A stretch of DNA of 64,000 bases. Source: Bradyrhizobium yuanmingense (GTDB lineage: Bacteria; Pseudomonadota; Alphaproteobacteria; Rhizobiales; Xanthobacteraceae). The DNA lies in contig NZ_JARFML010000003.1 of assembly GCF_029167105.1 (NCBI RefSeq), forward strand, positions 248,001-312,000, read 5' to 3'. Below are positions 17,385-29,694 of the stretch, one piece after another. The notes below the pieces were generated by a model. The model saw only the letters and a program-made list of their open reading frames with translations, was not told where the DNA came from and ran no database searches. A program made the position numbers and the translations under genes. Each line of letters starts with the position of its first letter. The stretch's first letter is position 1.

Positions 17385-18689
17385 CTACACCAGCACCGGC
17401 TTGCGCACGCGACCGGCGTCGCCGAACACGCGCAGATAACGCTCGATTTCCGAGGGCAGGCCGGTCGCCTTCTCCGGATTGTCGGAGAGCTTGACGGCCG
17501 GACGGCCGTCGACCGATGAGACCTTGCAGACCAGCGAGATCGGATCGAGGCTGATCGAGCCGTCCGGCGTGCAGCCGACGAAATCGTTGGTGAGGTTGGT
17601 GCCCCAGCCGAAGGAGAGCCGCACGCGCCCTGCGAAGTGGCGATAGGTGTCCTCGATCGAGCCGACGTCCATCGCGTCGGAGAAGACGAGTAGCTTGTCC
17701 TTGGGGTTGCGACCCTGCTTCTGCCACCAGGCGATGATCTCCTCGCCGGCCTGGATCGGCGGCGCGCTGTCGGGGCGGAAGCCGGTCCAATCGGCGACCC
17801 ATTCCGGTGCATCGCGCAGGAAGGTCCTGGTACCGAAGGCGTCGGGCAGCGCGATCAGGAGGTTGCCGCCGTAAGTCTGACGCCACTGGTCGAGAATGCG
17901 GTAGGGCGCCCAGCGCAATTCCTCGTCGTCCCTGGCGAGCGCGGCGGCCACCATCGGCAGCTCGTGCGCGTTGGTGCCGATGGCTTCGAGATCGTTGTCC
18001 ATCGCGAGCAGCACGTTGGACGTGCCGATGAAGGAGGGGCCGAGGCCTTCCTTCACCGCCTCGACGCACCAGCGCTGCCAGAGGAAGCCGTGACGGCGGC
18101 GGGTGCCGAAGTCGGACAGTCGCAGGTTCTCGAGCTTGCGCAGCCGTTCGACCTTGGTCCACAACTTGGCCTTGGCGCGGGCGTAGAGCACGTCGAGCTC
18201 GAAACGGCCGCGGCCCTTCATGGCCGCACGCGAACGCAGCTCGTTGAGGATCGCAAGCGCCGGAATCTCCCACATCGTGGTGTGGGTCCAGGGTCCGTGG
18301 AAATGCAGCTCGTACTGGCCCTCGACCTTGCGCAGCTCGTATTCGGGAAGGCGGAATTCCGCCAGCCAGCGGATGAAATCCGCCGAGAACATATGGGTCT
18401 TGCCGTAGAAGGTGTTGCCGGCCAGCCAGATCAGCTCCTTCTTGGTGAAGCGGATGGTGCGGGCATGGTCGAGCTGGGCGCGCAGCTCGCCCTCGTCGAT
18501 GATCTCGGCAAGGCGCACATGGCGCGAGCGGTTGATGACCGAGAAGGTCACATTCTGACTCGGGTAATCCTCCCGAATCATCTGCAACATCAATAGTTTG
18601 TAGAAGTCGGTATCGAGCAGGCTGCGGATGATGGGATCCAGCCGCCAGCTGTGATTGTAGGTCCGGTTCGCAATGTCAGTCACTGTCAT
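17385..18689 (-). CDS. pncB: Nicotinate phosphoribosyltransferase
   Basis: 434 aa, the normal size for bacterial PncB. It joins nicotinate to PRPP in the NAD salvage pathway. The N-terminus has [13 protein letters not shown] and VTFSVINR; the C-terminal half has the phosphate-binding segments [15 protein letters not shown] and [13 protein letters not shown] that mark this family. The ATG at 18689 starts 100 bases from the LysR gene end. It appears to be a single-gene unit; the palindromic repeat lies 47 bases after its stop. Confidence 0.95.
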   Translation of the reverse strand: MTVTDIANRTYNHSWRLDPIIRSLLDTDFYKLLMLQMIREDYPSQNVTFSVINRSRHVRLAEIIDEGELRAQLDHARTIRFTKKELIWLAGNTFYGKTHMFSADFIRWLAEFRLPEYELRKVEGQYELHFHGPWTHTTMWEIPALAILNELRSRAAMKGRGRFELDVLYARAKAKLWTKVERLRKLENLRLSDFGTRRRHGFLWQRWCVEAVKEGLGPSFIGTSNVLLAMDNDLEAIGTNAHELPMVAAALARDDEELRWAPYRILDQWRQTYGGNLLIALPDAFGTRTFLRDAPEWVADWTGFRPDSAPPIQAGEEIIAWWQKQGRNPKDKLLVFSDAMDVGSIEDTYRHFAGRVRLSFGWGTNLTNDFVGCTPDGSISLDPISLVCKVSSVDGRPAVKLSDNPEKATGLPSEIERYLRVFGDAGRVRKPVLV

Positions 18690-18788
18690 GGGGGGATTTT
18701 AGCGCGGCTCCCCCTGCGCAACCAGTGGGTTTGGGAAGGGCAGTCTTGCGGAGCGAGGCGCCTGATATCAGGACATGAGAACGGCAGG

Positions 18789-19718
18789 TCAGAACGTGGC
18801 GGCCGTCGCCGCGACGGCCTCAAGCTGGCTCCTGACCCAGCGGTGGGCCGGGTCCTTCTGGTAGCGCTGGTGCCAGACCATGAACATCGGCAGCTCGGCC
18901 AGGGTCTTCGTGCGGGACGCCAGCGGGATCGGTGTTTGCGCAAAGCCGCGCATTACGCCGGACGCGAGCAGGCTCGGCATGCTCGCCAGCATCTGTGAGC
19001 CGCGCAGGAACGACGGCACGCCGGAGAAGCTCGGCACGGAGATCGCGATGTCGCGGTGGAGCCCGTTCGCTGCCAGCCGGCGGTCGAAGTCGAGTCGCTC
19101 ATTGTCGGTATAGACCACGGTGATGTGACGCGCCGCGAGATAAGCGCTGTGGCTGGCCGGCGCGGCGCGCGCTTTGGGATCGTAGTAGCAGACGTAGTGA
19201 TCCCTCAGCAGCCGCTTCTGCACGATGTCGACGCCGGACGGCGGCAGCGGCGTGATCAGGAGGTCGCAGCGGTTTTCGCGCAGCATCGCGGGCGAGGGCG
19301 ATTGCGAGGGGATCACGCGCAAATTCAGGCTCTTCACTTGTGCGGCGACATGATCGAAGAACCGCGGCAGCAGCAGGTCGCGCTGGAAATCGTTGGCCGC
19401 GATCGTCAACGACAGCTGTGCGCGGGGCGGCTCAAAGCTGACGCCGCCGGCGAAGCTGCGCATCTCGTCGATCAGCGCGCGTGCCTTGCCGGCCAGTGCC
19501 TGCGCATGGGCCGTCGCAACGATGCCGCGGCCGGACTTGGCGAACAGCGGATCGCCGGCAATCCGCCGCAGCTTGTTCAACCCGTGGCTGACGGCAGACT
19601 GGGTGAGGCCGAGCCGCGTCGCTGCCGCCGTCACCGAGCCTTCCTCCAGCACCGCCAGGAACAGCTCGAGGGCATGGCCGTCGAGGGCTAAATGATCGAT
19701 TTCCTTCATGCAATTCAT
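18789..19718 (-). CDS. LysR-family transcriptional regulator, divergent from pcaHG
   Basis: 309 aa. The N-terminal winged helix-turn-helix is clear (LFLAVLEEGSVTAAATRLGL, TQSAVSHGLNKLRR), followed by a type 2 periplasmic-binding-protein effector domain starting near LSLTIAANDFQRDLLLPRF. Two starts are possible, 19718 and 19709. It is divergent from pcaH with 91 bases between, so control of protocatechuate cleavage is likely. The effector domain resembles the NodD/NahR-like branch more than PcaQ, and I could not find the PcaQ-type operator in the gap. Confidence 0.88.
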   Translation of the reverse strand: MNCMKEIDHLALDGHALELFLAVLEEGSVTAAATRLGLTQSAVSHGLNKLRRIAGDPLFAKSGRGIVATAHAQALAGKARALIDEMRSFAGGVSFEPPRAQLSLTIAANDFQRDLLLPRFFDHVAAQVKSLNLRVIPSQSPSPAMLRENRCDLLITPLPPSGVDIVQKRLLRDHYVCYYDPKARAAPASHSAYLAARHITVVYTDNERLDFDRRLAANGLHRDIAISVPSFSGVPSFLRGSQMLASMPSLLASGVMRGFAQTPIPLASRTKTLAELPMFMVWHQRYQKDPAHRWVRSQLEAVAATAATF

Positions 19719-20598
<880 letters not shown>

Positions 20599-20603
20599 CG
20601 CCC

Positions 20604-21230
20604 ATGCCGCAACCGCTCAATTATCTCAAGGAAACCGCCTCGCAGACCGCCGGGCCCTACGTCCACATCGGCCTGATCCCTGCGATGGCCGGCTTCGACA
20701 TCTTCGAGAAGAACTTCTCCAACGTCCTGGTGACGCCCAACACCAAGGGCGAGCGCATCACGCTGGAGGGCAAGGTGCTCGACGGCACCGGCACGCCGCT
20801 GCGCGACGTGCTGCTGGAGATCTGGCAGGCCAATGCGGCCGGCCGCTACAACCACCCCGCCGATCGCTCGGCTGGCGCGCTGGATGACGAGTTTCGCGGC
20901 TGGGGCCGCGCCGGCTCCGATTTCGACAGCGGCCTCGTCACTTTCGAGACCATCAAGCCGGGCGCGATCACCGACAGGACGGGGCGGAAATGCGCGCCGC
21001 ACGTCAACGTCTGGATCGTCGCGCGCGGCATCAATATCGGCCTCAACACGCGGCTCTACTTCTCGGACGAGGAAGCGGCCAACGCTGCCGATCCCGTGCT
21101 CAACCTGATCGAGCAGCCGGTGCGCCGCAAGACATTGATCGCAACCCGCAGCGAGCGCGCCGGCAAGATCGTGTATTCCTTCACGATCAATCTGCAGGGG
21201 CCGGAGGAGACGGTGTTCTTCGACGTGTGA
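20604..21230 (+). CDS. pcaG: Protocatechuate 3,4-dioxygenase alpha subunit
   Basis: 208 aa, homologous in fold to PcaH but lacking the iron ligands, as expected for the alpha subunit. The N-terminus has SQTAGPYVHIGL; the middle has LLEIWQANAAGRYNHP and the region equivalent to the HxH site reads APHVNVWIVARG, so the metal histidines are absent. It forms the heterodimer that shapes the substrate pocket of PcaH. It is in one operon with pcaH and convergent with the NYN gene, whose stop lies 24 bases beyond. Confidence 0.95.
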   Translation: MPQPLNYLKETASQTAGPYVHIGLIPAMAGFDIFEKNFSNVLVTPNTKGERITLEGKVLDGTGTPLRDVLLEIWQANAAGRYNHPADRSAGALDDEFRGWGRAGSDFDSGLVTFETIKPGAITDRTGRKCAPHVNVWIVARGINIGLNTRLYFSDEEAANAADPVLNLIEQPVRRKTLIATRSERAGKIVYSFTINLQGPEETVFFDV

Positions 21231-21253
21231 GGTGCCGGGCGGCCGTCCTCCGA

Positions 21254-21859
21254 TCATTCCACCCGGTCGTCGCGCCTGATCGTTCCGCGCGCGAGGAATT
21301 GCTGCCGCACTTCGCGCGATCCCGGCCGATCGGGTGGATCGCGCCCAACTTGTGGTTTCAACTCCACCAGATCGATGAATACGTCGGCCTGCCGGCGCAG
21401 GTCGTCGGCGACCATGGGCGGCTGAGTGGAGAGTGTGGAGACGACCGTCACGCGGACTCCGCGGCGTTGCAAGGCCTCGACCAGCGAACGGAAATCCCCA
21501 TCGCCCGAGCACAACACGATCTGATCGACGTGCTGGGCGAGCTCCATTGCACTCACGGCAAGGTCCACATCCATGCTGCCCTTCACCTTGCGGCGGCCGC
21601 TAGCGGCGTCGATGAACTCCTTGGAGAGCTTGGTGACGACGGTGTATCCATTGTAGTCGAGCCAATCGATCAAGGGCCGGATCGACGAATATTCCTGATC
21701 CTCGATGATGGTCGTGTAGTAGAAGGCCCGGAGCAACGTACCTCGGCTCTGAAATTCGCTGAGCAGGCGCCTGTAGTCGATCTCGAAGCCGAGCGCCTTG
21801 GCGGTGGCATGGAAATTGGAGCCGTCGATAAAGAGCGCGCTCTTCCCAAGCGAAGACAT
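21254..21859 (-). CDS. NYN-domain (LabA/DUF88) putative ribonuclease
   Basis: 201 aa from the ATG at 21859. It is a PIN-like NYN domain: the acidic metal-binding residues appear in ALFIDGSNFH (N-terminal Asp), KGSMDVDLAVSAM (two Asp) and VLCSGDGDFRSLVEAL (two Asp), the order found in LabA and related RNases. The C-terminal 35 residues are charged and probably disordered. Members degrade or process RNA, but targets are usually unknown. It sits between the protocatechuate and hydroxybenzoate genes on the opposite strand; I see no reason to assign it to that pathway. Confidence 0.85.
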   Translation of the reverse strand: MSSLGKSALFIDGSNFHATAKALGFEIDYRRLLSEFQSRGTLLRAFYYTTIIEDQEYSSIRPLIDWLDYNGYTVVTKLSKEFIDAASGRRKVKGSMDVDLAVSAMELAQHVDQIVLCSGDGDFRSLVEALQRRGVRVTVVSTLSTQPPMVADDLRRQADVFIDLVELKPQVGRDPPDRPGSREVRQQFLARGTIRRDDRVE

Positions 21860-22204
21860 TATGCACAACTCCCGGGTTCGGCACGAAAGCCGACCGTCCA
21901 GCCGAAATGGCGCGACGTATCGGCGGGAAACTGCTTGAGCGCGCCGATGGCTTGCTGAAAAAGCGGCGCAGACGACCGGACAGGGTTGGCCGCCTTGCGC
22001 CAAGGTTAGGGAGGTTCGATGCCACCAGCGCCAGGGCGCCGAATGCCGTCACGCTAGGGCGAGGGCATGCCCCGCTCAATTGTACGGAGGTAAAGCGCCT
22101 CTATCCAAAGGATGGGGCGCTATATACGAAGGTAAGTGGCACCGAGAGACATCGCGGTTCTGCGGCGCGTCGATCAGACGTGCCCTGGTCCTTTGTCCGA
22201 TGCG
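21860..22204. other. Non-coding region between the NYN and AraC-type genes
   Basis: 345 bases upstream of the NYN gene and beyond the end of the AraC-type gene. Open frames here have no protein-like composition. An AGCGCC / GGCGCT hairpin with a 21-base loop lies at about 22094-22126. I see no tRNA fold or repeat. Confidence 0.4.
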
Positions 22205-24333
<2,129 letters not shown>

Positions 24334-24362
24334 GTTAGCTGCGCCAGCGCTGGTGTTTTTCC

Positions 24363-24563
24363 TTCTCCCCTCGTGGGAGAAGGTGGCTAGGCGGCCTTCG
24401 GCCGCCGTCCTTAAGAACGCCGAAGCGGAGCTTCGGCTATGGCGCCGGATGAGGGGTTGCTTCGGCGCGCTCTCATGCGAGAGTTTTGCGCGCGGAGAGA
24501 AACCCCTCACCCGTCTCGCCGCTACGCGGCGAGCCACCCTCTCCCACAAGGGAGAGGGGGATC
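24363..24563. repeat. Long dispersed palindromic repeat, family B
   Basis: About 200 bp with several nested hairpins: CCTTCTCCC-CTC-GTGGGAGAAGG at the left end, CTCTCCCACAAGGGAGAG at the right, and GGCGGCCTTCGGCCGCC and GCCGAAGCGGAGCTTCGGC inside. The two halves also pair with each other: GGAGAAGGTGGCT with AGCCACCCTCTCC (one mismatch), and GGATGAGGGGTT with AACCCCTCACCC. It fills the gap between the convergent pobA and cyclase genes. It encodes nothing and is probably a mobile repeat that also ends both transcripts. Confidence 0.8.
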
Positions 24564-24583
24564 AGCGCCCGTGGCTGGCTGCG

Positions 24584-26734
24584 CTACTTTCCTTCCAGCG
24601 TATTGACCGGAATCCAGTCCGGCGGCGGCGGAGTCTGCGTCAGCACGTTCGCACGCTTGGCGAACCGGGCTGACGCAGGATCGATCTTCGCGACGCCATC
24701 GAACGCGTCGGCCGCCTTGGCAAACTCCCGTGCCCGCCAGCACGCCAGCCCCTCTGCATAGGCAGCGGCGACCTTCGCCTGCTCGGCGCTCTCCGCGCCC
24801 CTTTCCGCCAGCGGCTCGAACACCCTGATCGCCTCGCCGCGGCCCTGCACCCTGATCGCATCGAGCTCGCGCCAGGCGAAGCTATCGCCGGTCTGCGCCA
24901 TCGTGGTTTCCGAGGCCATGATCGCGGTGCCGTAATATTTGTTGGCGCCTTCGAGCCGCGAGGCGACGTTCACGGTGTCGCTCATCACGGTGTAGTTGAA
25001 GCGGCGGCGCGAGCCGATATTGCCGACCACGGCTTCGCCGCTGTTGAGCCCGATACGGTGCGACAGGCCGTGACCGGCGAAGGCGGGATGTCCTTCATTG
25101 AGCTCGGCCAGCGTCTCGTGGCATTTCAGCGCAGCACGCACCGCATTGCGCGCGTGGGCGGGATCGTCGGCCGGGGCGCCGAACATGGCGACGATGGAAT
25201 CGCCGATATATTTGTCGACGTAACCGCCATGGCCTTCGATGATGTCGGTCATGGCGGACAGATATTCGTTCATCAGCGTCACCAGCTCGACCGGCGTCAT
25301 CGTCTCGGCGATCGACGAGAAGCCGCTGAGGTCGGAGAAGAACATGGTGACGTTGCGCATCTCGCCGCCGAGCGCCGGCATCTTGCCGGAGGCCACCATG
25401 GTCTCGATCACCTCGGGCGCAAGGTAAAAGGCAAAGCTCTTGCGCAGGAAGCGCTCGTCGCGGTCGGCCAGCACGAAGCGATAGCCGATCATGATCGCGA
25501 GCGCGGCAAGGCTGGCGAGCGCCGGCTCGGTCAGCGGCAGCGCCAAGGCATGGACGAATGCGCCGACGGCAGCGACCGCGTAGGCGATCGTGAGACCGAG
25601 CCAGGCGATCAGGGCGCCACTCGGCGCAAACACGCCGGCTGCGCAGGCGATGACGGCCGCGAACGCGATCGTGAGAAGGGTGCGCGAGGGAAAGCCGAGC
25701 TCGGTCACGGCATCGCGCTCGACCAGGTTCCGGACCGCAGTGGCGTGCACGAACACACCGGCGATGTCGCTGCGGGCCTTTTGCGCGGTGCCGGCAGCCG
25801 CGGGCAGGGCACATCGCGCCGACGGCGTTCCGTCATAGCCGCCGGACAGGCGCATCGAGGTGAGCTTGCGGTCCTCGAAGTTGAGGACGGTCCCGAGCAG
25901 CACGACCTTGCCCTCGAAGGCGCGCCGGAAGAAATCGCGGTCGCCTTTTTCGACGCAGGCACGCAGATCGGCAAAGGAGAAGGTCGGAACGTCGCGGCTG
26001 AGGCCGCGGAAGTTGAGCGTCAGCGTGTTCGGCACGGCGCTCGGGATTGCGTAGCCGGATAGCTCCGCCGCACCGGATCGCGCAATTTCGAGCTTGGCGC
26101 CGAGCGCGCGGGCGGCGAGCTCGACCGCCATTGTGGGCACCGGCTTGCCGTCGATCGAGAAGCTGAGCGGCATCCGCCGGATGACATCGTCGGCGTCGGT
26201 GTGGACATTGAGCGCACGGACGTTGTTTCGCACCGCCAGCTGCTGTGCACGGTAGGGCACTTCCGGATGGTCGTTGCTCAGGATCTCGCCGAGCACCAGC
26301 TTGCCGTTGTCGGAGATCTGCCGCAGCGCGATCAGATAGTCCCGGTCAAATCCGCGCATGCGGGCGCCGAGCGGCGCGTCACCAAAGGGAATCTCGGATT
26401 GCTCGATCGAGTTCTTGAAGATAACGTCGAAGCCGATCACCTTGGCGCCGCCGTCGCTGATACTGCCGAGCACCCGGCCGAGCTCGCGCGTCCAGGTCTG
26501 CGTCGGCGATCCCTTGAAGGGCGGGGTCTCGTAGGTTTCGCCGTCGATGGCCACGACGACGACCGGCGACGTCGCGGGATCGCGGCGCTCGCCGACAACC
26601 TTCCCACGCAGTGCGGTGAGGATGTCGAGCGAGAGGCCTTGCAGTGCCTGTAGCGGCGGGGACGTGAAGACCGCGCCCGCAAGGAGCGCGATCAGGATTG
26701 CCGCAACGATGTCCCGTCCCCCGATCCGCCGCAT
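24584..26734 (-). CDS. CHASE2-domain class III adenylate cyclase
   Basis: 716 aa from the ATG at 26734. A first helix (residues about 8-28) leads to an extracytoplasmic CHASE2 sensor domain (about 30-340), then three helices (about 350-430), then a class III cyclase domain. Both metal-binding aspartates are present (MFFSDLSGFS and KYIGDSIVAMFG), as are the lysine that selects adenine (YVDKYIGD) and the SDTVNVASRLEG segment. A short helical tail resembling a TPR follows. The product is therefore expected to be cAMP. The upstream FecR-like gene ends 34 bases before this start, so they form an operon in which a periplasmic protein may act with the CHASE2 sensor. Confidence 0.88.
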   Translation of the reverse strand: MRRIGGRDIVAAILIALLAGAVFTSPPLQALQGLSLDILTALRGKVVGERRDPATSPVVVVAIDGETYETPPFKGSPTQTWTRELGRVLGSISDGGAKVIGFDVIFKNSIEQSEIPFGDAPLGARMRGFDRDYLIALRQISDNGKLVLGEILSNDHPEVPYRAQQLAVRNNVRALNVHTDADDVIRRMPLSFSIDGKPVPTMAVELAARALGAKLEIARSGAAELSGYAIPSAVPNTLTLNFRGLSRDVPTFSFADLRACVEKGDRDFFRRAFEGKVVLLGTVLNFEDRKLTSMRLSGGYDGTPSARCALPAAAGTAQKARSDIAGVFVHATAVRNLVERDAVTELGFPSRTLLTIAFAAVIACAAGVFAPSGALIAWLGLTIAYAVAAVGAFVHALALPLTEPALASLAALAIMIGYRFVLADRDERFLRKSFAFYLAPEVIETMVASGKMPALGGEMRNVTMFFSDLSGFSSIAETMTPVELVTLMNEYLSAMTDIIEGHGGYVDKYIGDSIVAMFGAPADDPAHARNAVRAALKCHETLAELNEGHPAFAGHGLSHRIGLNSGEAVVGNIGSRRRFNYTVMSDTVNVASRLEGANKYYGTAIMASETTMAQTGDSFAWRELDAIRVQGRGEAIRVFEPLAERGAESAEQAKVAAAYAEGLACWRAREFAKAADAFDGVAKIDPASARFAKRANVLTQTPPPPDWIPVNTLEGK

Positions 26735-26768
26735 CGCCCCGTCGCCAATTCCGCTTATTCGAGTCCGC

Positions 26769-27437
26769 CTATTCGAGCCGCAGCAGGCGGCCGATGATCG
26801 GGGTCGGCGAGGAGGTGGCGCTGGCGTCGATCTGGAAGGTGTAGCGTTTGGCACCGAGAATGGCGAGGTAGCTGCCGCCCGGGGTCAGTGTCGTTCCGGC
26901 CTTGGCGAAATCATAGAACTTGCCGCCGACCATGGCGTCGCGCTTGAGCGGCACGCTGATCGTGGGCTCCTTGCCGTCGGTGCGTTCGATCACCAGCGTG
27001 CCGCCGGCTTTGGCCTGCACCAGTGGCGAGACGCCGTAGAGCGTCGGCAGCTTGGCGGGTGCACCCTTGGGGTCCGAGCGCACGGTGCGGAAGGTCGTCG
27101 CGGCGCTCTGGTTCGCTTCGCGCTCGGACAGTTTTGCCGCATTGGTGTCGCAGGGCACCTTTTCCCGCTTGACCTCGCCCAGCTGCACGGTGCTCTGCTC
27201 GGCGCCGACCAGGACGACACCTTCGCTGATGGTCTCGCGCTGGCAGGATTTCAGGTAGCTGAGCGTGATGCTGGCCTTGGGCCCGAGCTTGATGATCTTG
27301 CCCGGCGCCACGTAGTCCATGAACGCGATGCCGTCGACCTTGCCCTGGACGTCCTCGACGATCGCGGCGGGAGTCTCCGCCAAAGCGGGGGCCGCAAGGC
27401 AGAATGCGCCGACATAGGCACCGATCAGGCTTTTCAT
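26769..27437 (-). CDS. Periplasmic FecR-like protein, partner of the CHASE2 cyclase
   Basis: 222 aa from the ATG at 27437. A signal peptide (MKSLIGAYVGAFCLAAPALA, cleaved before ETPA) is followed by a FecR-like beta domain: AIVEDVQGKV, GKIIKLGPKASITLSYLKSC, ETISEGVVLVG. Two cysteines (LKSC and VPC) may form a disulfide. FecR-like domains often accompany CHASE2 cyclases, and here the two genes are adjacent and co-directional. The exact function is not known; sensing or scaffolding in the periplasm is inferred. Confidence 0.75.
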   Translation of the reverse strand: MKSLIGAYVGAFCLAAPALAETPAAIVEDVQGKVDGIAFMDYVAPGKIIKLGPKASITLSYLKSCQRETISEGVVLVGAEQSTVQLGEVKREKVPCDTNAAKLSEREANQSAATTFRTVRSDPKGAPAKLPTLYGVSPLVQAKAGGTLVIERTDGKEPTISVPLKRDAMVGGKFYDFAKAGTTLTPGGSYLAILGAKRYTFQIDASATSSPTPIIGRLLRLE

Positions 27438-27621
27438 GGGAATTCTCATCCAATTCGACGATGCTCTGGTGCCCGTCCTGGTTCGATGCCTAGCAGCAGG
27501 GGGCCGGGGCAAGTGTGACCAGAATCACTCTCAGCTCTTGGTGCCACTTTAGCAGGAACAGGTTCAAACCGGCGACCGGAGAAAAATGGTGCGGCGGCAA
27601 GATGTTGGCGGATCGATCGGG

Positions 27622-28763
27622 TCAGGCGGTCGAGCCGCCGGCCTCGGCCGCATGGTCTGCGTCTGACGAGCTCGCCGCCGCACTCTCTATTTCGGGAGCG
27701 AGAGGGGCGGCGGCGCTCGGCAAGGGACTTGTCCGCTGACCGCCGGCGATCTCGACCACCTCGTCCCAGCGCAACAGGAAAGCCTCGACGCAGCCAGGGT
27801 CGAACTGTCGCCCGGCGTTCTCGACCAGGTAGCCGCGCGCGACCTCGAGCGGCATTGGCTCCTTATATGGTCGCCGCGTCGTCAGGGCGTCGAAGACGTC
27901 GGCGACCGCGACCACGCGCGCGGCGATGGGGATGTCATCCGCCCTCAGGCCGCTCGGATAGCCCGCGCCGTCCCAGCGCTCGTGATGGCCCGCGGCGATT
28001 TGCGCGCCAAGCCGGATCAGCTCGCAGCTGGAATCGGCCAGGATCCGCTCGCCGATCGTCGCATGCGTTTGGATCACCGCCATCTCCTCGTCGGTGAGCC
28101 TGCCCGGCTTGAGCAGGATATGGTCGGGAATCGCGACCTTGCCGACGTCGTGCAGGGGGGCGGCGAGATAGATGTCGCGGCAGAGCCGAGCCGGCAGGCC
28201 GATCGGCTCGGCGATGATGCGGCTGTAGCGGGCGACCCGCAGCGTGTGCTCCCGGTGTCGCTGTCGCGGTATTCGACCGCCAGCGCGAGCCGCAGGATGA
28301 TCTCCTCCTCGCGCTCGCCGAGCTTTCGTGTCGCAACCGCGACTTCGCTGGCCAGATGCGCGGCGCGGTCGTTCAGCTTGCGTACGGCTGCACCAAGCTG
28401 AACCAGATTCCGCAGGCGCACCGTCATCTCGACGCTCTGCGGCTGCTTGGGCAGGAAATCGGTTGCACCGGCTTGCAGCGCTTCCATCTTCACGTCATCG
28501 GTCTGACGCGAGGTGATCATCGCGATCGGAATGTCGGCGCGGCCGGGAAGTCTGCGGAAAGTGCGGATGAAGCTGATGCCGTCCATATGCGGCATCTCGT
28601 AGTCGACCAGCACCAGATCGAAGGCGCGCTGCTGCGCGCAAGCCAGCGCCTCCACGGGATCGAGGAAGGTCGTGGCCTCGACGAGGCCTTCAGCCTCGAT
28701 GTGGTGTTTCAGGAAGTTGAGGACGGAGCGGCTGTCGTCAACCAGGAGCGCTTGGGTCAGCAT
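27622..28763 (-). pseudogene. HD-GYP response regulator (RpfG type) broken by a one-base frameshift
   Basis: Two open frames make one recognisable protein. From the ATG at 28763 (28802, with GAGGT just before it, is an alternative) a receiver domain reads LLVDDSRSV and DLVLVDYEMPHMDG (phospho-Asp) with the conserved Lys in FLPKQ. It runs through a helical linker to AVEYRDSDTG, where the frame ends correctly-aligned sequence near 28250-28253. After restoring one base, the other frame continues EHTLRVARYSR, LAAPLHDVGKVAIPDH, GRLTDEE and HHERWDGAGYP, the full HD-GYP phosphodiesterase signature, to a stop at 27622. The 1142-base span is one base short of a whole number of codons; the intact protein would be 380 aa. 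It is either a real recent inactivation or a sequence error at a GGG run. Confidence 0.85.
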
Positions 28764-28802
28764 CGGGCTCTGTTTGCTGGCAAAGGCACGAACCCAAGCC
28801 AT

Positions 28803-29005
28803 TACCTCAAGCCAATTTAACGCGAAGCAAATGCGAGGCGAGTGCACGTCCGATGCCAATGCCCGGCAGGTTGTGCATGCCCGCACGCGGTTGCGCGAAT
28901 TCCATGCGAATGTGACCCGTAGTTGTACGGATGCCCGCGTTAGGAGTTTGCTCACCGGATTCGCGTCAAACGAGTAGCGGAATTTTAGCAAAGGCGGATG
29001 CAGCG
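28803..29005. promoter_or_regulatory. Divergent region between HD-GYP gene and che operon
   Basis: About 200 bases between the two divergent units, less GC-rich than the flanking genes. It must hold the promoter of the eleven-kilobase che operon. I do not see a motif distinct enough to name a sigma factor. Confidence 0.4.
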
Positions 29006-29329
29006 ATGGCGCTCAATCCCACGGAGCCGAAGTGGTCGTTGCGGTTGCCCGCCGATTGCAGCATTGCGGCCATCCGCAATGTTTATGATCTCATTCGCGA
29101 GGCGTTCGGCCGCCAGGAACGGCTCGAGATCGACTGCTCCAGCGTCGACAAGGCCGACGTGACCTCGATCCAGCTGCTGCTGTCGACCGCCAAGACCGGC
29201 GAAGCCCAGGGCCGCCCGGTGGTCCTGACCTCATTCTCACAGTCGCTGCGCAACACACTTCGCCGTGCCGGCTTCGCCAGCGAGGCGATGATCGATCAGC
29301 ATTTCCCGCAAAAGAAAGATGGCACCTGA
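29006..29329 (+). CDS. STAS-domain protein at the head of the che operon
   Basis: 107 aa. The sequence has the STAS fold pattern: SLRLPADCSIAAIRNVYDLI, then ERLEIDCSSVDKADVTSIQLLLS, where the serine or threonine after the aspartate (ADVTS) is the usual phosphorylation position, then a C-terminal SLRNTLRRAGF segment typical of anti-sigma antagonists. The start at 29006 is in-frame and 24 bases after the end of a short upstream AT-rich run. Its stop overlaps the cheY start by one base (TGATG). Such proteins head a distinct group of alphaproteobacterial che operons; the partner kinase is not obvious here other than CheA. Confidence 0.8.
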   Translation: MALNPTEPKWSLRLPADCSIAAIRNVYDLIREAFGRQERLEIDCSSVDKADVTSIQLLLSTAKTGEAQGRPVVLTSFSQSLRNTLRRAGFASEAMIDQHFPQKKDGT

Positions 29330-29694
29330 TGGCCACGATTCTGACCGTCGACGATTCCCCCAGCATCCGGCAAATGATCAAGGTCGTGCTCGAGCCGGCC
29401 GGGCACAATGTGATCGAGGCCGGCGACGGCGCGCAAGGGCTCGCCAAAGCCCAGGCCGGCAAGCTCGACCTCGTCATTACCGACCTCAACATGCCCGTCA
29501 TGAACGGGCTTGAGCTGATCCGCGCATTGCGCAAGCTGCCGAGCGCGGTCGGCATGCCCATCGTGTTCCTGACCACCGAGTCCAACGACACGGTGAAGCA
29601 GGAAGCCAAGAGCGCCGGCGCCACCGGCTGGATCACCAAACCGTTCAAGCCTGAGCAGTTGCTGGCCGTGGTCGGCAAGCTGGTGCGCGCATGA
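29329..29694 (+). CDS. cheY: CheY response regulator
   Basis: 121 aa, a stand-alone receiver domain. Acidic pocket TVDDSPSIR at the N-terminus, phospho-acceptor D52 in VITDLNMPVMNG, the Thr in FLTTESN and the Lys in GWITKPFKPEQL are all present. It accepts phosphate from CheA and would act on a flagellar motor or another output. The start overlaps the STAS gene and the stop overlaps cheA by four bases (ATGA), so the three are tightly coupled. Confidence 0.95.
   Translation: MATILTVDDSPSIRQMIKVVLEPAGHNVIEAGDGAQGLAKAQAGKLDLVITDLNMPVMNGLELIRALRKLPSAVGMPIVFLTTESNDTVKQEAKSAGATGWITKPFKPEQLLAVVGKLVRA

Noticed and set aside
22080..22150. Possible tRNA or small structured RNA
   Set aside because: A short hairpin is present but no cloverleaf, anticodon arm or CCA-type end can be drawn.
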